From Stenotrophomonas sp. 57 (lineage in GTDB: Bacteria; Pseudomonadota; Gammaproteobacteria; Xanthomonadales; Xanthomonadaceae), in NCBI RefSeq assembly GCF_030291075.1, contig NZ_CP127407.1, positions 1,610,001 to 1,674,000 of the forward strand: 64,000 bases of DNA, given 5' to 3'. Positions 46,157-56,107 of the stretch are shown piece by piece; the stretch's first letter is position 1, and the number at the start of each line of letters is the position of its first letter. Position numbers and translations under genes: made by a program. Under the pieces are notes generated by a model. That model ran no database searches. It saw only the letters and a program-made list of their open reading frames with translations, and was not told where the DNA came from.

Positions 46157-46771
46157 ATGAAGATTTTCGGGCCGCTGTACGAGCGGGCGATGAAGTGGGC
46201 GGCGCACGAACGCGCGCCGACCTACCTGACAGTGCTGAGCTTCTTTGAAGCGATCATCTTCCCGGTGATGCCGGAGGTGATGCTGGCGCCGATGTGCGTG
46301 GCCCAGCCCAAGCGCGGCTGGTGGTTCGCCACCCTCAGCCTGGCCGGCTCGATGGTCGGGGCGGTGGTCGGCTACGCGCTGGGCCACTTCGCCTTCGAAG
46401 CGATCAAGCCGCTGTTCGAAGCGCTGGGCATGCTGCCGGCGATCGAGCAGGGCATCACCACCGTGCAGGCGAAGATGGCCGAGTCGCCGTGGGCGGTGTT
46501 CACCTTCCTGGTACTGGGCGGTTTCATGCCCATCCCGATGAAGGTCTTCACGTGGGCATCGGGTATCGTCGGCGTACCGATGCCGCAGTATCTGTTGAGC
46601 ATGCTGATCGGTCGTGGCAAGCGCGTGTACGTGCTGGCCGCGGTCATTCGTATCGGTGGTGCGCGTGCCGAAGCGGCGCTGCGCCGCTGGATTGAACCGC
46701 TGGGCTGGATCGCCACTGCGTTGGTGGTGGTGCTGGTCGCCTGGCTTGTATGGAGGTCGAAGTTCGCATGA
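46157..46771 (+). CDS. yqaA: YqaA-family (VTT/DedA-like) membrane protein
   Basis: 204 residues with about five membrane helices. The signature is FFEAIIFPVMPEVMLAPM, followed by GSMVGAVVGYALGHFAFE, FLVLGGFMPIPMKVFTWASGIVG and a reentrant-loop pattern typical of the VTT/SNARE-associated family. DedA-type proteins move phospholipids or undecaprenyl phosphate across membranes. It sits between pcm and nlpD, as in other gammaproteobacteria. Its stop overlaps nlpD (ATGA). Confidence 0.87.
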   Translation: MKIFGPLYERAMKWAAHERAPTYLTVLSFFEAIIFPVMPEVMLAPMCVAQPKRGWWFATLSLAGSMVGAVVGYALGHFAFEAIKPLFEALGMLPAIEQGITTVQAKMAESPWAVFTFLVLGGFMPIPMKVFTWASGIVGVPMPQYLLSMLIGRGKRVYVLAAVIRIGGARAEAALRRWIEPLGWIATALVVVLVAWLVWRSKFA

Positions 46772-47556
46772 GTCCTGATCGTCTGAGCAAGGGAGTGCGC
46801 ATCGGCGCGCTGGTGTTGCTGGTTTCCACCCTGGCCGCCTGCGGCACCGCCACCGTGGTCCGCCCGGGCGGCAGCGGCAGCGCCGGCGGCGGCGTGACCA
46901 CGCCGAAGACCTCGGTGCCCAAGCCCGGGCAGAGCGTAGTGGTGCGCAAGGGCGATACCATCTATGCGCTGGCCCGCATCCACGACATCACTCCGGCCGA
47001 CCTGATCGCCTGGAACCGCCTGGACAACCCGTCGACCATTCATCCGGGCCAGGTGATCCGCCTGTATCCGGCCGGTGCCAGCGGTGGCCGCGCGCCGACC
47101 ACGGTGGTGACCCCGCCGCGTTCAGGAGGTGGCAGCACGGGCAGCACCGCGCCGACCACCACCCCGGTGGGACCGGTGAAGAGCAACATCGCCTGGCGCT
47201 GGCCGGCTGATGGCGCCATCGTCGGCCGCTACGTGGCCGGTGACGCAACCAAGCAGGGCGTGGATATCGCCGGCACCAGCGGCCAGCCGGTGAAGGCCAC
47301 CGCCAATGGCGTGGTGGTGTACTCCGGTGCCGGCCTGGTCGGCTACGGCGAGCTGATCATCATCAAGCACAGTGACCAGTGGCTGTCGGCCTATGGCCAC
47401 AACCGCAAGCGCCTGGTGAACGAAGGCCAGAGCGTGAAGGCCGGCGAGCAGATCGCCGAGATGGGCCGTACCGGTGCGAACCGCGACATGGTCCACTTCG
47501 AGATTCGCTACAACGGCAAGCCGGTCGACCCGCAGCAGTATCTGCCGGCGCGCTGA
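46768..47556 (+). CDS. nlpD: Lipoprotein NlpD, amidase activator
   Basis: 262 residues. Lipobox LAAC gives Cys25. One LysM domain (about 52-97, VVRKGDTIYALARIHDITPADLI) and a C-terminal M23/LytM domain (about 165-255) follow. The metal-binding His of M23 enzymes is replaced (KQGVDIAG), as in E. coli NlpD, so it is catalytically dead and would activate AmiC-type amidases. GGAGG lies 11 nt before the chosen ATG. In most gammaproteobacteria rpoS follows; here it does not. Confidence 0.93.
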   Translation: MSPDRLSKGVRIGALVLLVSTLAACGTATVVRPGGSGSAGGGVTTPKTSVPKPGQSVVVRKGDTIYALARIHDITPADLIAWNRLDNPSTIHPGQVIRLYPAGASGGRAPTTVVTPPRSGGGSTGSTAPTTTPVGPVKSNIAWRWPADGAIVGRYVAGDATKQGVDIAGTSGQPVKATANGVVVYSGAGLVGYGELIIIKHSDQWLSAYGHNRKRLVNEGQSVKAGEQIAEMGRTGANRDMVHFEIRYNGKPVDPQQYLPAR

Positions 47557-47570
47557 CCAGGCAGAGACGG

Positions 47571-47687
47571 GTAGCGCCGGGCCGTGCCCGGCGGCTTTTC
47601 TCGCCGCGATGCGGCGCCGCCCGAGCATGGGCTCGGGCGCTACAGAGTCAAGTGTGATCCAGGGTAGCGCCGGGCCATGTCCGGCGG
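47571..47687. repeat. Three GTAG palindromes in a row
   Basis: GTAG-CGCCGGGC-CGT-GCCCGGCG, then GCCCGAGC-ATGG-GCTCGGGC-GCTAC inverted, then GTAG-CGCCGGGC-CAT-GTCCGGCG. The arm type CGCCGGGC differs from the GCCGAGC type. It occupies the position where rpoS lies in other species. Confidence 0.82.
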
Positions 47688-47694
47688 CACCACG

Positions 47695-48069
47695 TCAGCC
47701 TTCGAGAATGAAGGCGGCGGCGACCTTGCGGCCTTCGCCGGCAAGGATGTTGAAGGTGCGCGCGGCGGCCGGATTGTTCATCACTTCCAGGCCGATGCCG
47801 CGCGACAGGCAGGCCGCCATCACCACCGCCGGCGGGAACACCTGGCGGTCGCCGGTGCCGAGTACGATCAGTGCCGGGTTCAGCGCCAGGATCGGCTCCA
47901 GGTCGGCCAGCTGCAGTTCGGCGGCCTGCTTCACCGGCCAGTGCTCGACCAGCTGGTCCGGGGTCAGGAAGAAGCTGCTGGCCAGCACCAGCTCGTTGAC
48001 CCGGGCTGAGCGGCCATCGGCGGCGCGCAGGCTGTAGGCGTAATCCGGCGGTTCGTGGTTCAGCTGCAT
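47695..48069 (-). CDS. Mth938-like (DUF498) protein
   Basis: 124 residues from MQLNHEPPDYAYSLRA. The DUF498/Mth938 fold is shown by VLASSFFLTPDQLVEHWPV, ALNPALIVLGTGDRQVFPP and GIGLEVMNNPAAARTFNILAGEGRKVAAAF broken at the loop. Family function is unclear; eukaryotic relatives (AAMDC, NDUFAF3) support complex I assembly or adipogenesis. It is the second gene after yhbY. Confidence 0.83.
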   Translation of the reverse strand: MQLNHEPPDYAYSLRAADGRSARVNELVLASSFFLTPDQLVEHWPVKQAAELQLADLEPILALNPALIVLGTGDRQVFPPAVVMAACLSRGIGLEVMNNPAAARTFNILAGEGRKVAAAFILEG

Positions 48070-48082
48070 GGCAGTCGAGCGA

Positions 48083-48388
48083 TCAGCCGCGCGGCAGCAC
48101 GATCTGGCGCTGTTCCTTGCTCGGACGGTACAGCACGGCGACGTGGCCGATGCGCTGCACCAGAGCACTCTCGGTGGCTTCGACGATCTCGCCGATCATC
48201 ACATCCCGCGCTTCGCGGTCCTCGGCGGCGACCTTCACCTTCACCAGCTCGTGGCGCTCCAGCACTTCGTTCAGCTCAGCGATGAAGGCCGGAGTCACGC
48301 CCTTGCCGCCGGTCTGCAGCAGGGCCTTCAGGTCGTGGGCTTGGCCGCGCAGGAAACGGGTCTGGGAGGCGGTCAGGGCGGTGGGCAT
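48083..48388 (-). CDS. yhbY: RNA-binding protein YhbY (CRS1/YhbY domain)
   Basis: 101 residues from MPTALTASQTRFLRGQAHDL, the family start. The GxxG-type RNA-binding motif is QTGGKGVTPAFI, followed by LNEVLERHELVKVKV, IGHVAVLYRPSKE. YhbY joins the 50S assembly intermediate. It is divergent from rlmE by 65 bp, as in E. coli. Confidence 0.93.
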   Translation of the reverse strand: MPTALTASQTRFLRGQAHDLKALLQTGGKGVTPAFIAELNEVLERHELVKVKVAAEDREARDVMIGEIVEATESALVQRIGHVAVLYRPSKEQRQIVLPRG

Positions 48389-48453
48389 GCAGGAAAACAC
48401 GGTTGAATGGGGGGATCAGGGTATCATGAGGACCCCATCAGCCCCTATTTTCA

Positions 48454-49086
48454 ATGGCTACCCGCAGCAAAAGCAGCCAGCGCTGGCTCAAGGAACACTT
48501 CTCCGACCCCTTCGTGAAGAAGGCGCAGGCCGAAGGCATGCGCTCGCGCGCGGCCTACAAGCTCGAAGAGCTGCTCGAACGTGACCGGTTGCTGAAGCCA
48601 CACATGGTGGTGGTCGACCTCGGCGCGGCACCGGGCGGCTGGTCTCAGCAGGTTCGGAGACAGATAGGTGACACCGGCCGCGTGCTCGCCCTGGACATCC
48701 TGGACATGCCGCCGCTGGCTGGCGTGGAGTTCCTTCACGGTGACTTCAGGGAAGAAGCCGTCCTATCGCAGTTTGAAGCCATGCTCGGGGATCAGCCGGT
48801 AGACCTTGTGCTGTCCGACATGGCCCCCAATAAGAGTGGTGTGGGCGCGGTCGACCAGCCGCGGATGATGCACCTGGCGGAGCTGGCCCTGGATTTTGCC
48901 GACAACCACCTGAAGACCGGTGGGGCGTTCCTAATCAAGCTGTTCCAGGGCGAAGGCTTTGACGACTACGTGCGCGACATGCGCCGCCGGTACGACAAGG
49001 TCTCCATCCGCAAGCCGGAAGCCTCGCGCAAGCGCTCGCCCGAGGTGTATGCCTTGGGTCAGGGAAAACGCGCCCACATGAAGTAA
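48454..49086 (+). CDS. rlmE: 23S rRNA (uridine2552-2'-O)-methyltransferase
   Basis: 210 residues. SAM motif [20 protein letters not shown] tetrad and C-terminal [17 protein letters not shown]. Methylates U2552 of the A loop. It lies before ftsH, the conserved order. The middle of the gene uses codons that are rare around it (AGA, ATA, AGG, CTA), unlike both ends. Confidence 0.96.
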   Translation: MATRSKSSQRWLKEHFSDPFVKKAQAEGMRSRAAYKLEELLERDRLLKPHMVVVDLGAAPGGWSQQVRRQIGDTGRVLALDILDMPPLAGVEFLHGDFREEAVLSQFEAMLGDQPVDLVLSDMAPNKSGVGAVDQPRMMHLAELALDFADNHLKTGGAFLIKLFQGEGFDDYVRDMRRRYDKVSIRKPEASRKRSPEVYALGQGKRAHMK

Positions 49087-49149
49087 GCTCGCAACGTACG
49101 CAAGTTCGACCCCAACGCAACGCCAGCACTGAGAGGAACACCGGAGCCA

Positions 49150-51090
<1,941 letters not shown>

Positions 51091-51112
51091 CGGCCTGCTG
51101 CACGTGACACCA

Positions 51113-51144
51113 GACGAGGCCGGGGCAACCCGGCCTTGTCGTTT
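51113..51144 (+). terminator. Hairpin terminator after ftsH
   Basis: A 12-bp stem GACGAGGCCGGG with CCCGGCCTTGTC (one G-U) closed by GCAA, followed by GTTT. Confidence 0.65.
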
Positions 51145-51192
51145 CCGGGCCACCGGCCCCTTCTGATGTACCGATCTGACGCTGGAGTCTGC

Positions 51193-51378
51193 ATGTCCGC
51201 CCCGAAGCCCGAACCGATTTCCCACACCGTCGAAATGATCATCGCCACGGTGGTGGGCGTGGGCGTAGGCCTGGGCGCCGACAACCTGCTGCTGGGCTGC
51301 GTGGTGGGTATTGCGGTCGGCATCGTGTTGAGCATCGCCAAGACCCTGTACGTGGACCGCAAGCGCCGCCGCCGTTGA
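51193..51378 (+). CDS. Small membrane protein
   Basis: 61 residues from the ATG preceded by GGAG. One or two hydrophobic helices rich in Gly and Val (MIIATVVGVGVGLGADNLLL and VVGIAVGIVLSIAKTL) and a basic C-terminal tail (YVDRKRRRR). No function recognised. The start in the longer frame is less likely, since it would lie in the ftsH terminator. Confidence 0.6.
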   Translation: MSAPKPEPISHTVEMIIATVVGVGVGLGADNLLLGCVVGIAVGIVLSIAKTLYVDRKRRRR

Positions 51379-51452
51379 GGGTGTCGGCAGGGCTGCGCCC
51401 TGCACCTGCTACGAGCCAGAGCAACAGCAACAGTGGTATTCCGTGGTTTGGC

Positions 51453-51548
51453 GGGGCGGTGTCGGATGGCGGGGACGCCGTAAACCCATCCATGGGGGCT
51501 TGGCAGCCGCATCCATGCGGCTGACACCCCGCCATCCGACACCGCCCC
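51453..51548 (-). repeat. Compound long-hairpin repeat, copy B
   Basis: A perfect 22-bp inverted repeat (51453-51474 with 51527-51548) encloses exactly 52 nt. Read on the minus strand the loop has mini-hairpin AGCCGC-ATGGAT-GCGGCT, then CAAGCCCCCATGGATGGG and TTTACGGCG. The stem arm differs from copy A in the inner two-thirds. Left flank GCAACAGCAACAG and TTCCGTG, right flank CTCTGACAGATTCCTGCTGC. Confidence 0.88.
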
Positions 51549-51575
51549 ACCTCTGACAGATTCCTGCTGCTGTTG

Positions 51576-51622
51576 GTAGGTGTCGACCTTGGTCGACACG
51601 GTGGATCCACGCCATGCGTGGA
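51576..51622 (+). repeat. GTAG palindromes next to copy B
   Basis: GTAG-GTGTCGACC-TT-GGTCGACAC, then ATCCACGC-CAT-GCGTGGAT without a tag. The first is the right-hand REP partner of copy B, 27 nt beyond its stem. Confidence 0.82.
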
Positions 51623-51667
51623 TGCATTTCGACTCCAATTCGAAATATTCGATTCCGATGGAGATTC

Positions 51668-51690
51668 ATCCACGCATGGCGTGGATCTAC
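51668..51690 (-). repeat. GTAG palindrome next to copy C
   Basis: ATCCACGC-ATG-GCGTGGAT-CTAC: GTAG tag on the minus strand. It is the REP partner of copy C, which is inverted relative to copy B. Confidence 0.8.
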
Positions 51691-51714
51691 TGCAGATCGC
51701 GGAAATCTGTCGAA

Positions 51715-51816
51715 GGCGGGGTGGGTCCGGTTGCGGGGGCGTGAGCCGCATGGATGCGGCGACCGAGCCTACATGGACGTATTTACGGCGCCCCCCGCAA
51801 TCGGATCCACCCCGCC
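51715..51816 (+). repeat. Compound long-hairpin repeat, copy C
   Basis: Arms at 51715-51741 and 51789-51816 pair over 27 bp with one bulged C and wobble or A-C pairs at the differing positions. The loop has GCCGC-ATGGAT-GCGGC, then ACCGAGCCTACATGGACG and ATTTACGG, the same plan as copies A and B. On the left, read from the minus strand, is CGACAGATTTCC and a GTAG palindrome. Confidence 0.83.
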
Positions 51817-51931
51817 ATCGCACGGAATGCCCGCTTCTGACGTTGCCGTTGCCTTGGCCTGAAGCCTCTGCGGGTGCAGGGCGCCGCCCTGCCGAACTAA
51901 ACTACCCGCCGTTGTCCCTGCAGGATTGCCC

Positions 51932-52828
51932 ATGTTCGATACCTCGCCCCAGCTCGATTGCGCCGGCCGCATCCTGCGCCTGGACCGTGCCCGGGTCATG
52001 GGCATCGTCAACGTCACGCCGGACTCGTTCTCCGACGGCGGCGCGCACGACACAACCGAAGCCGCCGTAGCGCACGGCCTGAAGCTGGTGGAGGAAGGCG
52101 CCGACCTGCTCGACATCGGCGGCGAATCGACCCGCCCGGGCGCTGCGCCGGTACCGGTCGAGGAAGAGCTGCGTCGCGTGATCCCGGTGATCGAGCAGCT
52201 GGCTGCCCGCAGCCAGGTGCCGATCAGCATCGACACCTTCAAGCCGGAGGTGATGCGCGCAGCAGTGGCCGCCGGCGCCGGCATGATCAACGACATTTTC
52301 GGCCTTCGCCAGGACGGTGCACTGGAAGCCGCTGCGGACGCGGGCGTGCCGGTGGTGCTGATGCACATGCAGGGTGAGCCGGGCCATATGCAGGCCGATC
52401 CGCACTACGACGACGTGGTCGCCGAAGTGCACGGTTTCCTGGTGCAACGGCTGTTCGCTGCGGAAATGGCCGGTATCGCCAAGAAGAACCTGCTGTTCGA
52501 TCTCGGCTTCGGTTTCGGCAAGACCACCGCCCACAACATGACCCTGCTGGCACGCTCCGAGCGCTTCCTGGAACTGGGCGTGCCGATGTTGGCCGGCTTG
52601 TCGCGCAAGCGCAGCCTCGGCGAACTGACCGGCCGCGACACGCCCTCCGAGCGCGTGGCTGCCTCGGTGGCCGCACACCTGATCGCGGTCCAGCGCGGTG
52701 CGCGAATCGTGCGCGTGCATGACGTGGCGGCGACCGTTGATGCGCTGAAGATCTGGCAGGCCGTCGACGCCGTGCCGACGCCGCGTGCCGATACCACGCC
52801 GTCGATCCGCTGGCCGGACGAAGACTGA
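51932..52828 (+). CDS. folP: Dihydropteroate synthase
   Basis: 298 residues from the ATG preceded by AGGA. Folate pathway, joins DHPPP to p-aminobenzoate; target of sulfonamides. Motifs: [71 protein letters not shown] and [13 protein letters not shown]. The stop overlaps miaA (TGATG). Typical length (E. coli 282). Confidence 0.96.
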   Translation: MFDTSPQLDCAGRILRLDRARVMGIVNVTPDSFSDGGAHDTTEAAVAHGLKLVEEGADLLDIGGESTRPGAAPVPVEEELRRVIPVIEQLAARSQVPISIDTFKPEVMRAAVAAGAGMINDIFGLRQDGALEAAADAGVPVVLMHMQGEPGHMQADPHYDDVVAEVHGFLVQRLFAAEMAGIAKKNLLFDLGFGFGKTTAHNMTLLARSERFLELGVPMLAGLSRKRSLGELTGRDTPSERVAASVAAHLIAVQRGARIVRVHDVAATVDALKIWQAVDAVPTPRADTTPSIRWPDED

Positions 52829-53781
52829 TGGGCGTCGACCGGCGGCCGCTGGCGATCGCCGTGATGGGCCCGACTGCCAGTGGCAAGACCGCCACGGCGA
52901 TCGCCCTGGCGCGGCAACTGGACGGCGAGATCGTCAGCGTCGATTCGGCGCTGGTCTACCGCTATCTGGATATCGGTTCGGCCAAGCCCGACGCCGCCGA
53001 GCGTGCGCAGGCACCGCACCATCTGCTGGACCTGCGCGATCCGTGGCAGACCTATTCGGCAGCCGAGTTCGCGGCCGATGCCAGCCGGGTCGTGGCCGAC
53101 ATCGTGGCGCGTGGCAAAACGCCGATCCTGGCAGGTGGTACGGGGCTGTACTTCCGGGCCCTGTTGCAGGGCCTGTCACCGATGCCGGAGGCTGACCCGG
53201 TGATGCGCGAGGCGCTCAGCGCCGAAGCTGCCGAGCGTGGCTGGGCAGCGCTGCACGCGGAGCTGGCCGAGGTCGATCCGGCCGCGGCCGCGCGCATCCA
53301 TGCCACCGACCCGCAACGCATCCAGCGGGCGCTGGAGGTCTACCGCCTGACCGGTACCCCCATCACCGAATGGCAGCGTCGGCCGAGCGTGGCGTCCTTG
53401 CCGGTACGCACCCTGAAACTGATCCTGGCCCCGCGTGACCGCGCCGTCCTGCACCAGCGCATCGAGGCCCGCTTCGACGCCATGCTGGCGCAGGGCTTCC
53501 TGGACGAGGTGCGGGCGCTGCGTGCAATGCCGGAAATGGCCGCCGTGGCGGCGCCGCTGGACCTGCCGGCGGTGCGCGCGGTCGGCTACCGCCAAGCCTG
53601 GGAATACCTAGACGGCGAGGGCGATGCCGCCCGTTTCCGTGACAAGGCGATCTTCGCCACCCGCCAGCTGGCCAAGCGCCAGCTGACCTGGCTGCGTGGC
53701 GAGCTTGATGCGCGCTGGTTCGACCCCCATGTGGATGGGGAGCGCCTGGCCGGCGCGGTGTCGACCTTCGTCGCACGCTGA
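52828..53781 (+). CDS. miaA: tRNA dimethylallyltransferase
   Basis: 317 residues. Adds dimethylallyl to A37 of tRNAs reading U-starting codons. Walker A GPTASGKT at about residue 14, then [63 protein letters not shown] and QLTWLRG. The DMAPP donor comes from the IspD/IspF pathway. folP-miaA-hfq-hflX is a conserved order. Confidence 0.96.
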   Translation: MGVDRRPLAIAVMGPTASGKTATAIALARQLDGEIVSVDSALVYRYLDIGSAKPDAAERAQAPHHLLDLRDPWQTYSAAEFAADASRVVADIVARGKTPILAGGTGLYFRALLQGLSPMPEADPVMREALSAEAAERGWAALHAELAEVDPAAAARIHATDPQRIQRALEVYRLTGTPITEWQRRPSVASLPVRTLKLILAPRDRAVLHQRIEARFDAMLAQGFLDEVRALRAMPEMAAVAAPLDLPAVRAVGYRQAWEYLDGEGDAARFRDKAIFATRQLAKRQLTWLRGELDARWFDPHVDGERLAGAVSTFVAR

Positions 53782-53877
53782 ACCCCCGCCAGCCGTGTAA
53801 CATCATCGGTCGGCGGGCGGCTCGGGGGCCGTGGCAACCGTCGGCAACCCAATAAGAACAATAATCAGGAGTGTGCA

Positions 53878-54153
53878 ATGTCCAAGGGGCAATCGCTGCA
53901 GGATCCTTTCTTGAACGCACTGCGGCGCGAACGCGTGCCGGTTTCGGTGTACCTGGTCAACGGCATCAAGCTGCAGGGCACGATCGAGTCGTTCGACCAG
54001 TTCGTGGTCCTGCTGCGCAACACGGTCAGTCAGATGGTCTACAAGCACGCCATTTCCACGGTCGTTCCGGCACGCAACGTGAAGGTCGGTCCGGGCGGTG
54101 GTTATGTGCAGTCGGGTGAAGGTGGTCAGGCAGGTGATGAAGCAGACGAGTAA
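53878..54153 (+). CDS. hfq: RNA chaperone Hfq
   Basis: 91 residues. Sm1 motif [41 protein letters not shown] broken over its strands, Sm2 with [10 protein letters not shown]. The C-terminal tail is Gly-rich and short ([13 protein letters not shown]...) with an acidic end. It is a hexameric ring pairing small RNAs with mRNAs. CAGGAG before the ATG. Confidence 0.98.
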   Translation: MSKGQSLQDPFLNALRRERVPVSVYLVNGIKLQGTIESFDQFVVLLRNTVSQMVYKHAISTVVPARNVKVGPGGGYVQSGEGGQAGDEADE

Positions 54154-54167
54154 GACCGGAGCGGTGA

Positions 54168-55478
54168 ATGTTTGACCGCTCGAAAAAGGGCGAACACGCC
54201 CTGTTGATCCAGCCCCATTTCGGCAAGCTGGAAGACGATGTGCTGGAAGAATTCGGTGATCTGGCCCGCTCGGCTGGGGCCAGCATCGCCGCGACGATCA
54301 CTGCCCGCCTGGACCGTCCGAATCCGTCGACCCTGATCGGCAGCGGCAAGCTGGACGAGATCAAGGCGGCGGCCGATGCCAGTGGCGCCGACCTGATCCT
54401 GGTCAACCATGCGTTGAGCCCGGGCCAGGAGCGCAACCTGGAACGGTTCCTGGAGCGCCGGGTGATCGACCGTACCGGCCTGATCCTGGACATCTTCGCC
54501 CAGCGTGCGCACAGCCACGAAGGCAAGCTGCAGGTCGAACTGGCGCAGCTGCGTCACCTGGCGACGCGGCTGGTACGCGGCTGGACCCACCTGGAGCGCC
54601 AGCGTGGCGGTTCGATCGGCCTGCGCGGGCCGGGTGAAACCCAGCTGGAAACCGACCGTCGCCTGCTGCAGAAGCGGGTCGAGCAGCTGCAGAAGCGCCT
54701 GGAAAAGGTCGAAGTGCAGCGCACCCAGATGCGTCGTGCGCGCGTGCGCAGCGAGCTGCCGCGCGTGGCCCTGGTGGGCTATACCAACGCCGGCAAGTCG
54801 ACCCTGTTCAATGCCATGACCGGCGCCGAGGCCTACGCCGCCGATCAGCTGTTCGCCACGCTGGACCCGACCGTGCGCCGCATCGCGGTGCCCGGTGGCA
54901 ACGTGGTGCTGGCGGACACCGTCGGTTTCGTCCGTGACCTGCCGCATGACCTGGTTGCCGCCTTCCGCTCGACGCTGTCGGAGGCACGCGAGGCCGATTT
55001 CCTGCTGCACGTGGTTGACGCCGCTGATCCGCACCGCGAAGAGCGCATCGCCCAGGTGGACGAGGTACTGACCGCGGTCGGTGCCGGTGATCTGCCGCAG
55101 TTGCTGGTGTTCAACAAGATCGACCGCATTGAAGGCGCCGACGTCCGCCATGACGGCCAGGACGGTATCCCGGACGAGTCGCGCCGCGAGCGGGTGTGGA
55201 TTTCCGCGCGCGACGGGCAGGGCCTGGACCTGCTGCAGGCGGTGCTGGGCAAGCGCCTGGGCCTGCAGCACGTCACCGGCGAACTGCGCCTGCCGCCGGA
55301 TGCGGGCCGCCTGCGCGCGCGCCTGCACCAGCTGGAAGTGATCCGCAGTGAGCAGGCCGACGAGGACGGCTGGCTGCTGCAGGTCGACCTGCCGATCGCC
55401 GAAGCCGAAAAGCTGGCCGCCAGTGCCGACGGCGCACCGATCCGGGCGCTGCTGCCGGAGAAGCTGCCGGAGTGGTGA
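54168..55478 (+). CDS. hflX: GTPase HflX
   Basis: 436 residues. N-terminal HflX domain (LIQPHFGKLEDDV, GSGKLDEIKAAADASGADLI), a coiled-coil linker, and a GTPase domain with G1 GYTNAGKST at about 204 and G3 DTVGFVRDLP at about 252. It splits ribosomes, especially under heat. It is 14 bp after hfq. The G4 motif NKID and a C-terminal extension of about 100 residues complete it. Confidence 0.95.
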   Translation: MFDRSKKGEHALLIQPHFGKLEDDVLEEFGDLARSAGASIAATITARLDRPNPSTLIGSGKLDEIKAAADASGADLILVNHALSPGQERNLERFLERRVIDRTGLILDIFAQRAHSHEGKLQVELAQLRHLATRLVRGWTHLERQRGGSIGLRGPGETQLETDRRLLQKRVEQLQKRLEKVEVQRTQMRRARVRSELPRVALVGYTNAGKSTLFNAMTGAEAYAADQLFATLDPTVRRIAVPGGNVVLADTVGFVRDLPHDLVAAFRSTLSEAREADFLLHVVDAADPHREERIAQVDEVLTAVGAGDLPQLLVFNKIDRIEGADVRHDGQDGIPDESRRERVWISARDGQGLDLLQAVLGKRLGLQHVTGELRLPPDAGRLRARLHQLEVIRSEQADEDGWLLQVDLPIAEAEKLAASADGAPIRALLPEKLPEW

Positions 55479-55480
55479 GG

Positions 55481-55502
55481 CAGCGCCGGGCCATGCCCGG
55501 CG
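55481..55502 (+). repeat. Degenerate REP palindrome without GTAG
   Basis: CGCCGGGC-CAT-GCCCGGCG preceded by GGCA instead of GTAG. It is the arm type found at 47.6 kb. Confidence 0.6.
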
Positions 55503-55575
55503 ACTGCCATCGCGGCGGCGCGCGACATCAGGCTGTCATCTGCGGTACAACGTGCAGGTTCTTCACCCCACCGTC

Positions 55576-56076
55576 ATGCCGATGTCCATCCCCACCGACG
55601 CTGAACTCAATGCCCAGTCCGCCGCGCTCGGGCAGCGCCTGCAGCAGGCCTCGCTGCAGCTGGTGACCGCTGAAAGCTGCAGTGGTGGCTGGATCGCCAA
55701 GTGCATGACCGACATTGCCGGTTCCTCGGCGTTCTTCGACTGCGGCATGGTGGTCTACAGCTACGAAGCCAAGCAGCGCCTGCTCGGCGTGCGTGCGCAG
55801 ACCCTGGAGCAGTTCGGTGCGGTCAGCCGCGAAACCGTGCTGGAAATGGTCTCCGGCGCGCTGGTCAATTCTGGTGCCGGCATCGCGGTGGCGGTGACCG
55901 GTATCGCTGGTCCCGGCGGCGGCAGCCCGGACAAGCCGGTGGGCAGTGTCTGGATCGGCTGGAAGCGCCGTGGCGGCTATGCCCGCGCCGAGCTGTTCCA
56001 GTTCGATGGCGACCGCGAAGCCATCCGCCGGCAAACCGTGGCGGCGGCATTGCGCGGCATCGACGCCCAGCTGTGA
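55576..56076 (+). CDS. pncC: Nicotinamide-nucleotide amidohydrolase (CinA C-terminal domain)
   Basis: 166 residues. Only the C-terminal CinA domain is present: LVTAESCSGGWIAKCMTDIAGSSAFFDCGMVVYS broken after the ESCSGG motif, GAVSRETVLEMVSGAL, VAVTGIAGPGGGSPDKPVGSVWIG. It deamidates NMN in pyridine-nucleotide recycling. In many species cinA is next to recA; here one gene lies between. The start is one of two adjacent ATG codons. Confidence 0.93.
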   Translation: MPMSIPTDAELNAQSAALGQRLQQASLQLVTAESCSGGWIAKCMTDIAGSSAFFDCGMVVYSYEAKQRLLGVRAQTLEQFGAVSRETVLEMVSGALVNSGAGIAVAVTGIAGPGGGSPDKPVGSVWIGWKRRGGYARAELFQFDGDREAIRRQTVAAALRGIDAQL

Positions 56077-56107
56077 CATGCTGCTCCGGTAATCGTCCGG
56101 AGCACGC

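Larger units (their letters stand above)
51379..51931. other. Repeat-filled gap between a small membrane protein and folP
   Basis: 553 bp without a gene, the longest such gap in the window. It holds two compound long-hairpin repeats (copies B and C, opposite orientation) and several GTAG-type palindromes. No coding frame has a recognisable product. The frames that are open here derive from the repeats. Confidence 0.8.

Noticed and set aside
51573..51862. Short open frames inside the repeat-filled gap
   Set aside because: They consist of translated repeat copies (for example MDGFTA-like or GWVYGV-like strings recur at each copy), with no family match or ribosome-binding site.
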